Positions 23,833 to 32,095 of a stretch of 64,000 nt of DNA are shown piece after piece; the first letter of the stretch is position 1, and every line of letters begins with the position of its first letter. Position numbers and translations under genes: made by a program. The stretch comes from JAJXWB01 sp046349215 (GTDB lineage: Bacteria; Pseudomonadota; Alphaproteobacteria; Rhizobiales; Beijerinckiaceae). The stretch spans positions 620,001-684,000 of the forward strand of contig JAXMCV010000003.1 in the NCBI GenBank assembly GCA_046349215.1. Direction: 5' to 3'. The notes below the pieces were generated by a model. The model ran no database searches, was not told the DNA's origin, and worked only from the letters and a program-made list of their open reading frames with translations.

Positions 23833-25441
23833 ACCGAGCGACGCCATCGTCCGAATGGCTCATTTCGTCGTTGTCGCCGACGGAACACGGCGCATCCTGA
23901 TCTGCCTGGCGGCGGGTCTCGCCGGCGCGCTGGCGCTTCCGCCAATCGGGTTTGTTCCGGCGCTTGTCATCCCGATGTCGCTTGGGGTCTGGCTGATCGA
24001 CGGCGGCGGCGCGGTGCGGCTCGAGCGCGTTCGCTCGGCGGCGGCGGCGGGGTGGCTTCTGGGATTCGGGTATTTCGTCGGCGGGCTCTACTGGCTGGGC
24101 GCGGCCTTTCTCGTCGAGGCCGATCGCTTTGCCTGGCTTATGCCGCTGGGGATCTTGGGCCTGCCGGCCGTCCTTGCTTGCTTCACGGCCTCCGGTTTCG
24201 CGCTCGCTGCGCTGTTATGGCGGCCCGGCGCAACGCGCATCCTGACACTCGCATTCGCGCTAGGCCTGTCGGAAATCGCCCGGGGGACGCTGTTCACTGG
24301 TTTTCCCTGGAATGTCTATGGAATGGCGTTCGGACAGTTCGCCGTTCTCGCGCAAACCGCATCCATCTTCGGGCTTTACGGACTGACGGCGCTCGCGATC
24401 GCGATCTGCGCCGCCCCGGCGACTCTCGCCGATAATCCAGCCAAGGGACGATCACGCTACGCGCCCACATTATTTTCCGGGGCGGTCCTTATCGGCCTGC
24501 TGGCTTTCGGCGCAGCTCGCCTGTCGGCGGCGAAGACTGAATTCTTTCCGCAGGTCAGGCTGCGAATCATGCAGCCGAACCTGCCCCAGGACGCAAAATT
24601 TCGGCCGGCCGCCAGCGCCGAGATCCTGCGGCGTTATCTGGAGCTTTCGGATCGGTCGACATCCCCGTCGACGGCCGGCCTTTCCAATGTCACCCACCTG
24701 ATCTGGCCGGAATCGCCCTTTCCGTTTGTCCTCGCCCGGGAACCCCAGGCCCTGTCGATGATCGGAGCCGCACTCGCCGGGCGGACGACCCTCTTGACCG
24801 GCGCAATCCGTCTGGATGGCGAGAGACCATCCGATGTCCGGGCGCACAACGCCTTGCAGGTTGTCGATGGAAGCGGCCAAATAGTCGCCAGTGGCGACAA
24901 ATCGCATCTCGTCCCGTTCGGCGAATATCTCCCGGCGGCGGGCCTGCTTCGCGCAATAGGTCTAAGGCAGTTCGTGGCGCTGCCGGGCGGCTTCGAACCC
25001 GGTGACGAGCGGCGCGCGATGAGCGCGCCCGGGCTTCCCGCCTTTCAGCCCCTTATCTGCTACGAGGCGATTTTCCCTGGCGAAGTCATGCCGCGACGCG
25101 CGGAACCCGGACGGCTTCGCCCCGAATTCCTTCTCAATATCACCAACGATGGCTGGTTTGGCATCACGGCCGGACCCTACCAGCATTTCGCGCAGGCGCG
25201 CCTTCGGACGATCGAGGAGGGGATGGGCCTCGTTCGTGCAGCGAACACCGGCATATCGGCCATCGTCGACCCGTATGGCCAGGTGCTTCAGGAATTGCCC
25301 CTCGGGGTGGCTGGCGTGCTCGATGGGCAATTGCCCCGACCGATCAATCCTCCGATCTACGCGCGTCATCCCTGGAGTTCGGTCGCGGTCCTGTTTGCGG
25401 CGCTGCTCCTGGCCTCCCTTGTCCGATCCCGGCGCATTTGA
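23810..25441 (+). CDS. lnt: Apolipoprotein N-acyltransferase
   Basis: Inner-membrane enzyme adding the third acyl chain to lipoproteins, 543 residues. The N-terminal half has about six membrane segments. The nitrilase-type periplasmic domain carries all three catalytic residues: Glu in L-I-W-P-E-S-P-F-P-F, Lys in G-D-K-S-H-L-V-P-F-G-E-Y and Cys in P-L-I-C-Y-E-A-I-F-P. A final hydrophobic segment (S-V-A-V-L-F-A-A-L-L-L-A-S-L-V) ends the protein. The GTG at 23810 is assumed; an internal ATG at 23855 (M-A-H-F-V) is another option. It fits with lolA and lptE in this window as part of outer-membrane biogenesis. Confidence 0.95.
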   Translation: MTEPTRSEPSDAIVRMAHFVVVADGTRRILICLAAGLAGALALPPIGFVPALVIPMSLGVWLIDGGGAVRLERVRSAAAAGWLLGFGYFVGGLYWLGAAFLVEADRFAWLMPLGILGLPAVLACFTASGFALAALLWRPGATRILTLAFALGLSEIARGTLFTGFPWNVYGMAFGQFAVLAQTASIFGLYGLTALAIAICAAPATLADNPAKGRSRYAPTLFSGAVLIGLLAFGAARLSAAKTEFFPQVRLRIMQPNLPQDAKFRPAASAEILRRYLELSDRSTSPSTAGLSNVTHLIWPESPFPFVLAREPQALSMIGAALAGRTTLLTGAIRLDGERPSDVRAHNALQVVDGSGQIVASGDKSHLVPFGEYLPAAGLLRAIGLRQFVALPGGFEPGDERRAMSAPGLPAFQPLICYEAIFPGEVMPRRAEPGRLRPEFLLNITNDGWFGITAGPYQHFAQARLRTIEEGMGLVRAANTGISAIVDPYGQVLQELPLGVAGVLDGQLPRPINPPIYARHPWSSVAVLFAALLLASLVRSRRI

Positions 25442-25481
25442 CAGATTGATCGGCAAGGCGACCCGGCTTGGACGTTAGCAC

Positions 25482-25886
25482 ATGAAGAAGCCGCAAGAAG
25501 ACGAAGCGGAGATCAACGTCCATATCGGGCATCGGCTGCGAATGAGACGTGAATATCTGAAATTCAGCCAAGAAAAGGTCGGCGACCATATTGGCGTCAG
25601 TTTTCAGCAAATCCAGAAATTCGAGAAGGGAGCAAACAGGATAGCCGCGGACCAATTGCTCAGGGTATCCCGGCTGCTCCAGGTTGATCCCAATTACTTC
25701 TACGAAGGGCTTGTCGACCGCGACAGTGGAAGGACTGGTTTTGCCGAGCGCCAGTCTGTTCTTTCAGTCGACGAGACGCTTGAAGGCGTCGAACTGAACC
25801 GCGCTTTTATCACGATCAGAAGCAAGAAGCTCCGTCGCACCATCGTCGAGCTTGTCGTCGCCCTTGCGGAGAAATCAAAGGCGTAG
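25482..25886 (+). CDS. XRE-family HTH transcriptional regulator upstream of metK
   Basis: 134 residues. A Cro/CI-type helix-turn-helix fills the N-terminal half: I-G-H-R-L-R-M-R-R-E-Y-L ... S-Q-E-K-V-G-D-H-I-G-V-S-F-Q-Q-I-Q-K-F-E-K-G-A-N-R. The sequence V-S-F-Q-Q-I-Q-K-F-E-x-G-x-N-R is a hallmark of an alphaproteobacterial XRE group that often sits beside metK. The C-terminal half (residues 75-134) has no clear domain; it ends in a leucine-rich helix (L-R-R-T-I-V-E-L-V-V-A-L-A). Target genes are unknown; metK lies 113 bp downstream on the same strand. Confidence 0.93.
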   Translation: MKKPQEDEAEINVHIGHRLRMRREYLKFSQEKVGDHIGVSFQQIQKFEKGANRIAADQLLRVSRLLQVDPNYFYEGLVDRDSGRTGFAERQSVLSVDETLEGVELNRAFITIRSKKLRRTIVELVVALAEKSKA

Positions 25887-25999
25887 CCGTTCGCCATAAA
25901 GAACGAAAACCGCAAAAAAGCTTGACGAAGCGAACGCCTGCTGCCAGAACCCCCGCGATTTCGCGAATATGCGAAGCCATAGACGTTCAGGAGGCGCGC
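25887..25999 (+). promoter_or_regulatory. metK leader with inverted repeat
   Basis: The 113 bp between the XRE gene and metK contains a short perfect hairpin CGCGA-TT-TCGCG at 25954-25965 and a strong ribosome-binding site AGGAGG at 25988-25993 placed 6 bp before the GTG. I looked for features of a known SAM riboswitch and could not recognise one. A regulator-binding palindrome or a leader hairpin is possible. Confidence 0.4.
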
Positions 26000-27187
26000 G
26001 TGGCCCGGAAAAACTATCTTTTTACCAGCGAGTCGGTTTCCGAAGGCCACCCGGACAAGGTCTGTGATCGCATATCCGACGAAGTCGTCGACCTGTTCTT
26101 CGGACGGGGCGCGCAAGCCGGACTGGACCCGTACCAGATTCGCGTCGCCTGCGAGACGCTAGCCACGACCAATCGCGTCGTAATCGCTGGCGAGGTCCGT
26201 GGCCCGAAGATCGACAAATCAGAAATCGAAGACGTCGCTCGCAAGGCGATCAAGGACATAGGTTACGAGCAGGAAGGCTTCCACTGGAAGAATGCGCAGG
26301 TCGAAGTCCTGCTGCACGCCCAGTCGGCCGACATCGCACAGGGCGTCGACGCCGCCGGAAACAAGGATGAAGGCGCGGGCGACCAGGGCATCATGTTCGG
26401 CTACGCCTGCCGCGAGACGCCGGACCTCATGCCCGCTCCGCTCCATTACGCGCATCGCATCTTGCATGCGCTGTCCGAGGCGCGCCGCTCCGGTCGCGAA
26501 AAGGCGCTCGGCCCGGACGCCAAGAGCCAGGTGACCATCCGGTACGAAAACGGCAAGCCGGTCGGCGTGACCCAGATCGTCGTCTCCCACCAGCATGTGG
26601 AAGAAAATCTGAGCTCGCAGGATATCCGCAAGATCATCGAACCTTACGTGCTCAAGGCCATGCCGGAAGGGTGGGTCGACGCCAAGACGGTGTGGCACAT
26701 CAATCCGACCGGGAAATTCTTCATCGGCGGTCCCGACGGCGACTGCGGCCTGACCGGACGCAAGATCATTGTCGACACCTACGGCGGCGCGGCGCCTCAC
26801 GGCGGCGGCGCTTTCTCCGGCAAGGACCCAACGAAGGTCGATCGTTCGGCTGCCTATGCGGCGCGCTATCTCGCAAAGAACGTTGTCGCCGCGGGTCTTG
26901 CCGACCGCTGCACGCTGCAGCTGTCCTACGCAATCGGCGTCGCAGACCCGCTTTCGATCTACGCGGACCTTCACGGCACCGGCAAGGTCGACGAAGGCAA
27001 GCTCGAGGATGTCCTGATGCAAGCCATGCGTCTTTCGCCGCGCGGCATCCGGGAGCATCTCCAGCTGAACCGTCCTATCTACGCGCGCACGTCGGCCTAT
27101 GGGCATTTCGGCCGGGCGCCGGACAAGGACGGTGGTTTCTCGTGGGAGAAGACCGACCTCGCGGACAAGCTGAAGGCCTATTTCTGA
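26000..27187 (+). CDS. metK: S-adenosylmethionine synthase
   Basis: Makes SAM from methionine and ATP, 395 residues. Signature blocks are S-E-G-H-P-D-K-V-C-D (ATP/Mg), G-A-G-D-Q-G-I-M-F-G-Y-A (the conserved GAGDQG hexapeptide) and G-G-G-A-F-S-G-K-D-P-T-K-V-D-R (GGGAFSGKD nonapeptide). The start is a GTG at 26000 supported by AGGAGG at 25988-25993; 26 upstream in-frame codons are not similar to MetK. The SAM it makes is used by TrmB, MiaB, RsmG and UbiE, all encoded in this window. Confidence 0.98.
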   Translation: MARKNYLFTSESVSEGHPDKVCDRISDEVVDLFFGRGAQAGLDPYQIRVACETLATTNRVVIAGEVRGPKIDKSEIEDVARKAIKDIGYEQEGFHWKNAQVEVLLHAQSADIAQGVDAAGNKDEGAGDQGIMFGYACRETPDLMPAPLHYAHRILHALSEARRSGREKALGPDAKSQVTIRYENGKPVGVTQIVVSHQHVEENLSSQDIRKIIEPYVLKAMPEGWVDAKTVWHINPTGKFFIGGPDGDCGLTGRKIIVDTYGGAAPHGGGAFSGKDPTKVDRSAAYAARYLAKNVVAAGLADRCTLQLSYAIGVADPLSIYADLHGTGKVDEGKLEDVLMQAMRLSPRGIREHLQLNRPIYARTSAYGHFGRAPDKDGGFSWEKTDLADKLKAYF

Positions 27188-27195
27188 GCCGATCG

Positions 27196-27864
27196 GTGCA
27201 GAAGCTCTACGGCCGGAGGAAGGGGAAGAAGCTTCGCCAGCGGCAGGATCATCTGGTCGCTGAACTTCTCCCTGTCCTCGAACTGGAAATCTCTTCGGGC
27301 GCCTTGGCGCCCGAAGCCGTTTTTGCGCGCCCCTACGCCGAATGGCGCATGGAAATCGGGTTCGGAGACGGCGCGCGGCTGATTGATGAAGCTGCAGCGC
27401 ATCCCGAAGTTGGTTTCATTGGTTGCGAACCGTTCATCAACGGCGTTGCAAAGGCGCTGTCTGCGATCGATGATCGAAAGCTCGAGAATATCCGCCTGAG
27501 GAGCGGCGACGCGCGGGACCTTCTCGAAGCGCTGCCGGCGGACTGCCTCGATCGGATCGAGGTCCTCTATCCCGACCCCTGGCCTAAGCGACGACATCGC
27601 AAACGTCGCATTTTCTCGGATACATTCCTGGCGGCGGCCGCCCGCGTCCTGAAGCCGGGCGCCCAATTGCGCTTCGCTACCGACATCGACGACTATTGCG
27701 GCTGGGCTCTCGCGCGCGTGCTGCGTTCTGCTCATTTCGAGTGGACTGCGGAAAAGCCGGCTGACTGGCTGACGCCGTGGGATGACTGGTCGCCGACCCG
27801 GTACGAACAGAAAGCGCGTCTTGAAGGTCGAACGTCGTCCTATCTGACGTTTCTGCGCCGATAG
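27196..27864 (+). CDS. trmB: tRNA (guanine-N7)-methyltransferase TrmB
   Basis: SAM-dependent enzyme forming m7G46 in tRNA, 222 residues. The SAM site begins M-E-I-G-F-G-D-G (E-x-G-x-G-x-G type); the catalytic region is L-Y-P-D-P-W-P-K-R-R-H-R-K-R-R and the C-terminal T-x-Y-E-x-K appears as T-R-Y-E-Q-K. Basic residues at the N-terminus (Y-G-R-R-K-G-K-K-L-R) suit tRNA binding. The start is a GTG 8 bp after the metK stop; the same frame stays open backwards through metK. Confidence 0.95.
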   Translation: MQKLYGRRKGKKLRQRQDHLVAELLPVLELEISSGALAPEAVFARPYAEWRMEIGFGDGARLIDEAAAHPEVGFIGCEPFINGVAKALSAIDDRKLENIRLRSGDARDLLEALPADCLDRIEVLYPDPWPKRRHRKRRIFSDTFLAAAARVLKPGAQLRFATDIDDYCGWALARVLRSAHFEWTAEKPADWLTPWDDWSPTRYEQKARLEGRTSSYLTFLRR

Positions 27865-27870
27865 GCGCCG

Positions 27871-28653
27871 TCAGAAAGCGATCGACCCTCCGGGCTGACC
27901 ACTGGGCTTTGCGCCGTATCGGTGCAGGTCGGCGCCATGCGCCTTGAGCCAAGCTTCAGCACGATCCGTTTCGTCGCAGATGGAGCGGCACAGCTTCCAG
28001 AACCGGGCCGAATGATTCATGTGACGAAGGTGGCAAACTTCGTGCGCAGCCAGATACGTGAGCACTTCGGGCGGCGCCAGAATCAGTCGCCATGAAAAGT
28101 TCAGCGAGCCTGTTCCCGAGCACGAACCCCAGCGCGTCGTCGTGTCTCGCAACGAGAACCTGGGAACCGCGCAGGAGAGCCGTCCGGCATAGAGAGCGAC
28201 CGCCGCCTCCAGGTCCTTGCGCGCCTGAATCTTGAGCCAGTCGCCAACCCTGCGCGGAACGTGCGGCGATTGGCCGGTTACGTAGAGCAGACTCTCATCC
28301 TCATGCTGAGCCTGCCAGGCGACGCCGCGGCTTCCGGGCGCATGCACGATGCGGGTGGGCTGTCCGCGCAATGGAAATATTGCGCCGTCGGTGAGAAGCA
28401 CCTGTTCCGGCAGGCGGCGCAGCCGCGCCCCAACCCATGCGGCGTTTCGTTGCGCAAATTCAGTCGCGTCCTTGAGGGATGCGCGTCGCGGCATCGTAAG
28501 AACAGCGTCGCGGGTCGGACCGCGGACCCGCAGAATGAAACGGCGCGCGGTGTCCATGCGCTTCAGCTGAACGCGATACGTTTCGCCATCGTGCAGGAGT
28601 TCGATTTCCGCGCGTTGCGAGCGCGTCTGATCCGTTCGCCTGAAAAGCCGCAT
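27871..28653 (-). CDS. YgjP-like metal-dependent hydrolase (DUF45, SprT/M48-like)
   Basis: 260 residues. The zinc motif is A-A-H-E-V-C-H-L-R-H-M-N-H-S-x-x-F-W (H-E-x2-H with a third ligand on the H-S-x2-F-W helix), preceded by the family block R-D-T-T-T-R-W-G-S-C-S-x-x-x-x-L-N-F-S-W-R-L-I-L-A-P. The N-terminal half is a beta-rich region typical of YgjP relatives. No signal peptide or membrane helix is visible, so it is cytoplasmic. Substrate unknown. I use the ATG at 28651-28653 (M-R-L-F-R-R); the longer frame adds 18 unlike residues. Confidence 0.88.
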   Translation of the reverse strand: MRLFRRTDQTRSQRAEIELLHDGETYRVQLKRMDTARRFILRVRGPTRDAVLTMPRRASLKDATEFAQRNAAWVGARLRRLPEQVLLTDGAIFPLRGQPTRIVHAPGSRGVAWQAQHEDESLLYVTGQSPHVPRRVGDWLKIQARKDLEAAVALYAGRLSCAVPRFSLRDTTTRWGSCSGTGSLNFSWRLILAPPEVLTYLAAHEVCHLRHMNHSARFWKLCRSICDETDRAEAWLKAHGADLHRYGAKPSGQPGGSIAF

Positions 28654-28746
28654 TCGAGAATCATAGCGCAGCAAACAGCGAATCGCTACCGCCGGCTGAC
28701 GATCCAACGAATGGTTCGCCGAACAGGCGGCGGCTTCCGGGCGCCA

Positions 28747-29628
28747 TCATGTCTGACATTCGGGGCAATGAAACGTAGAGCGTCCGGCCTGAACGGAGCG
28801 CATGATCGTTCCGTGACATCCGCGGCGGGGACAACCCGCGCCCTCGCGGTCGTAGACACGAAAAGAATGCTGGAAGTATCCGGGCTTGCCATCCGCGCCC
28901 GAAAAATCTCGCAACGTCGATCCGCCTGCATCGATCGCCTCGACAAGCACCTGTCTGATCGCCTTGCTCAGCCTTGCGGCACGCGTGCGCGACGCCGCAT
29001 CCGGCGCAACGATACTGGCAGCCGACCGGAATGGAGAAAGCCCCGAACGATGCAAGGCTTCGCATACGTAAATATTGCCGAGCCCGGCAATCCGGGTCTG
29101 ATCGAGCAGAACGGCCTTCAGGGGCGCGGTCGAACCCGAAAGCGCCTTGACCAGAACGGCTGCGGTAACGGGCGGCTCGAGTGGCTCAAGCCCGATGCCG
29201 CGCATACGAGGATGCGCCGCAAGCTCGTCGCCCGGGGCGACAAACATGAACCCGAAGCGACGAGGATCATTGTAGACGATGCTCGTTCCGTCGGACATCA
29301 GGATGGCCACGTGGTCGTGCGCTCCATAACGCGTTGTTTCCCGGTAGAGGCTGGCCTGACGGGACGACCCGCCATCGCGCTCGACGCGAAACGACCCACT
29401 CATGCCGAGGTGAGCGACGAGACAGACGTTCCCTGAAAGACTCAGAATGAGATATTTGGCGCGCCGATCGACCCGTTCCACGCGTCGTCCAAGGATCAGC
29501 TGCTGAAAGCCGGGCGTGAAGGGGTACCGGAGATCGCCTCGCCGCAGGTCGACGCGCGCGATCGTCTGGCCCTGCATCGCTTGCGCCAGGCCGCGTCGTG
29601 TGGTTTCGACCTCTGGCAGTTCGGGCAT
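28747..29628 (-). CDS. mutM: Formamidopyrimidine-DNA glycosylase (Fpg)
   Basis: Base-excision repair glycosylase/lyase that removes 8-oxoguanine and formamidopyrimidines, 293 residues. The catalytic N-terminus is M-P-E-L-P-E-V-E-T (Pro2 and Glu3 after Met removal), with Lys in the Y-L-I-L-S-L region. The H2TH DNA-binding part includes G-L-G-N-I-Y-V-C-E-A-L-H. The zinc finger at the C-terminus is C-P-R-R-G-C ... C-P-E-C. The start was set at the ATG at 29626-29628 because the mature enzyme must begin PELPE; 43 upstream in-frame codons are discarded. It diverges from ubiE, the arrangement usual in this order. Confidence 0.97.
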   Translation of the reverse strand: MPELPEVETTRRGLAQAMQGQTIARVDLRRGDLRYPFTPGFQQLILGRRVERVDRRAKYLILSLSGNVCLVAHLGMSGSFRVERDGGSSRQASLYRETTRYGAHDHVAILMSDGTSIVYNDPRRFGFMFVAPGDELAAHPRMRGIGLEPLEPPVTAAVLVKALSGSTAPLKAVLLDQTRIAGLGNIYVCEALHRSGLSPFRSAASIVAPDAASRTRAARLSKAIRQVLVEAIDAGGSTLRDFSGADGKPGYFQHSFRVYDREGAGCPRRGCHGTIMRSVQAGRSTFHCPECQT

Positions 29629-29719
29629 GGCGAGCGGGTTAACTCTGGCGGGGTTGCGGTCTGTCGTCGCGTAGATCGAGGCGGCCGAAAAGGCTATGGT
29701 CGGCCTGGAAGGATGGACT

Positions 29720-30511
29720 ATGAGCGCGACAGGCAGGGCCCGGTCAAGCCGGGACAACGATACCTCCGCCGAAGCGGATTTCGGCTTCCGGCGGGTGCCG
29801 ATCGACCGGAAGCAGGCGCTCGTGGACGACGTGTTCCATACCGTCGCCGACCGCTATGACCTGATGAACGACCTCATGTCCGCGGGATTGCACCGCGAAT
29901 GGAAGAACGTTTTCGTCGGGATGGCCCGGCCGTCGAAGACCCGGCCATGGCGGCATCTCGACGTCGCCGGCGGGACCGGGGACATATCATTCCGGATCGC
30001 CGCGCTCGGCAGAAAAAACGCCCACTCGACCGTGTCGGATATCAACGCGGACATGCTGGCGGTCTGCAAACGACGTGCGGCGGAGCTAGGGCTTTCCGAC
30101 CGCGTCGAGACAATCGAGGCGAATGCAGAGAACCTTCCGTTCCCCGACGGGAGTTTCGACCTCTACACCATCGCTTTCGGTATCCGGAACGTGCCGCGGA
30201 TCGAACTCGCGCTGGCGGAGGCGCGTCGCGTCCTGCGTAAAGGCGGCCGCTTCTTGTGCCTCGAGTTTTCTCAGGTCGAGCTTCCCGTGCTCGAGCGCAT
30301 CTACGACCAGTATTCCTTTCGCATCGTCCCGAAGATCGGCGAACTCGTGACGGGAGAAGCCCAGCCGTACCGGTATCTCGTCGAATCCATCCGGAAGTTT
30401 CCGACCGCCGAACGTTTCGCGAGCATGATCGGCGATGCGGGATTCAGGCGGGTTTCGTTCGATCGCCTGACCGGCGGAGTCGTCGCGATCCACAGCGGCT
30501 GGAATCTCTGA
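29720..30511 (+). CDS. ubiE: Ubiquinone/menaquinone C-methyltransferase UbiE
   Basis: SAM-dependent C-methylation of the quinone ring (demethylmenaquinone/2-polyprenyl-benzoquinol), 263 residues. Motifs include F-H-T-V-A-D-R-Y-D-L-M-N-D (UbiE signature 1), L-D-V-A-G-G-T-G-D-I (SAM site) and F-G-I-R-N-V. L-C-L-E-F-S is the post-I motif. About 30 N-terminal residues precede the conserved domain. I use the ATG at 29720; an ATG at 29696 is also in frame. It is the first gene of the ubiE-ubiB-coaBC-dut run. Confidence 0.97.
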   Translation: MSATGRARSSRDNDTSAEADFGFRRVPIDRKQALVDDVFHTVADRYDLMNDLMSAGLHREWKNVFVGMARPSKTRPWRHLDVAGGTGDISFRIAALGRKNAHSTVSDINADMLAVCKRRAAELGLSDRVETIEANAENLPFPDGSFDLYTIAFGIRNVPRIELALAEARRVLRKGGRFLCLEFSQVELPVLERIYDQYSFRIVPKIGELVTGEAQPYRYLVESIRKFPTAERFASMIGDAGFRRVSFDRLTGGVVAIHSGWNL

Positions 30512-30520
30512 GCGCCGCAC

Positions 30521-32059
30521 GTGAAAGCCCTCTTCGGAACATTCCACATTCTGCGTCTTCTGCGTGCGGCTTTCATTCTGGGCCGCGAGGGCGTGTTCCT
30601 CGATGTCGATCCGGGCCTGCTGCCCCCCGCCGCGCAACCTGGTTTCTTTCTTTTCCGGCGTCTGGCGCGCAAGGACGCAAGGACTTCCGAGGACCGACTG
30701 CCCAGAGCAATGGCGCGGCTTGGTCCGTCGTACGTCAAGCTCGGCCAGTTCCTGGCCACGCGCCCGGACATCGTGGGGATCCAAACGGCGCGAACGCTCG
30801 AACGATTGCAGGATCGAATGGCGCCCTTCCCGCGGGCGGAGGCGATCGCGATCGTCGAGAGATCGCTCGGCCAGCCTCTGTCAGATCTCTTCGAAGACTT
30901 CGGGGAGCCCGTCGCGGCGGCCTCCATAGCACAGGTTCACAAGGCGAGGACAAGGGACGAAGCCGGCGGACGAGAGGTCGCTGTCAAAATATTGAGACCG
31001 GGCATCGAGGCGCGTTTTCAGCGCGACCTGTCCGACATGCTTTTCGCGAGCCGCATGGCAGAAACCTGGTCGGACGAAGCCCGGAGGCTACGTCTCGTGG
31101 AAGTCGTCGAGACGCTGTCGCGCAGCGTGCGACTGGAAATGGACTTCCGACTGGAGGCTGCCGCCGCTTCGGAATTCGCCGAGAATATCCAGGACGATCC
31201 CGACTTCCGCGCCCCGGGCGTGGACTGGAATCGTACGTCTCGCGAAATTCTCGTCATGGAATGGATCGACGGCATCCCTCTATCAGATCACGACGGGCTG
31301 CGCGCGGCCGGACTCGACCTGCCTGCGCTGGGACGAAACGTCATCCAGGCTTTCCTGCGACACGCAGTGCGCGACGGATTCTTCCATGCCGACATGCACC
31401 AGGGAAATTTGTTCGTCGACAGCGATGGCCGCATCGTCGCCGTCGACTTCGGGATCATGGGCCGCCTGAATGCGGCCGAGCGAAAATTCCTGGCTGAAAT
31501 CCTGTTCGGCTTCATCACGCGAGATTATCAACGCGTCGCGGTCGTTCACTTCGACGCCGGCTACGTGCCCCGGGTTCACGGGGTAGCGGAGTTCGCGCAA
31601 GCCATTCGCGCGGTCGGAGAGCCGATCCATTCGCGCACGGCCGATCAGATTTCCATGGCGCGCGTGCTGACCCTGCTGTTCGAAATCACAGCGCTGTTCG
31701 ACATGTCCACCCGGACCGAACTCGTGCTTCTCCAGAAGACGATGGTCGTCGTAGAAGGCGTCGGCCGGTCGCTCGATCCCGCTCTCGACATGTGGAAGAC
31801 GGCCGAACCGGTCATCCGAGCCTGGATAGAGTCGAACCTGGGACCGGCGGCCAAGGTCAAGGATGCGGGGAGCGCCTTGACTGCCGCGCTCGAGGCCGTG
31901 GCTCGCGCCCCCCAAATGCTTGAACGGATCGACGTGCTGACCGAACGCATGACGGCGCCGCCGGCGCTTGCCGCGCCCGCAGACGTTGCGTCTAATCGCT
32001 GGATCGCAATTCCCCTGTGGCTGATCGCGGGAATGCTGATTTTCAGTCTGATCAAGTAG
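30521..32059 (+). CDS. ubiB: UbiB-family atypical kinase for ubiquinone synthesis
   Basis: ABC1/ADCK/UbiB protein kinase-like protein, 512 residues, needed for aerobic ubiquinone production. The family-specific K-x-G-Q motif is in S-Y-V-K-L-G-Q-F-L, A-rich loop A-A-A-S-I-A-Q-V-H, Lys in V-A-V-K-I-L-R-P, catalytic region H-A-D-M-H-Q-G-N and V-D-F-G-I-M-G. The C-terminus ends in a membrane helix (W-I-A-I-P-L-W-L-I-A-G-M-L-I-F) that anchors it. GTG start 9 bp after ubiE. Confidence 0.95.
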   Translation: MKALFGTFHILRLLRAAFILGREGVFLDVDPGLLPPAAQPGFFLFRRLARKDARTSEDRLPRAMARLGPSYVKLGQFLATRPDIVGIQTARTLERLQDRMAPFPRAEAIAIVERSLGQPLSDLFEDFGEPVAAASIAQVHKARTRDEAGGREVAVKILRPGIEARFQRDLSDMLFASRMAETWSDEARRLRLVEVVETLSRSVRLEMDFRLEAAAASEFAENIQDDPDFRAPGVDWNRTSREILVMEWIDGIPLSDHDGLRAAGLDLPALGRNVIQAFLRHAVRDGFFHADMHQGNLFVDSDGRIVAVDFGIMGRLNAAERKFLAEILFGFITRDYQRVAVVHFDAGYVPRVHGVAEFAQAIRAVGEPIHSRTADQISMARVLTLLFEITALFDMSTRTELVLLQKTMVVVEGVGRSLDPALDMWKTAEPVIRAWIESNLGPAAKVKDAGSALTAALEAVARAPQMLERIDVLTERMTAPPALAAPADVASNRWIAIPLWLIAGMLIFSLIK

Positions 32060-32095
32060 GATCGGTCGCGTGGCCAGAAGAGATCGGAGCGCGTG

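Noticed and set aside
25922..25999. 26 additional N-terminal residues for MetK
   Set aside because: No similarity to MetK, and the AGGAGG at 25988 points to the GTG at 26000.
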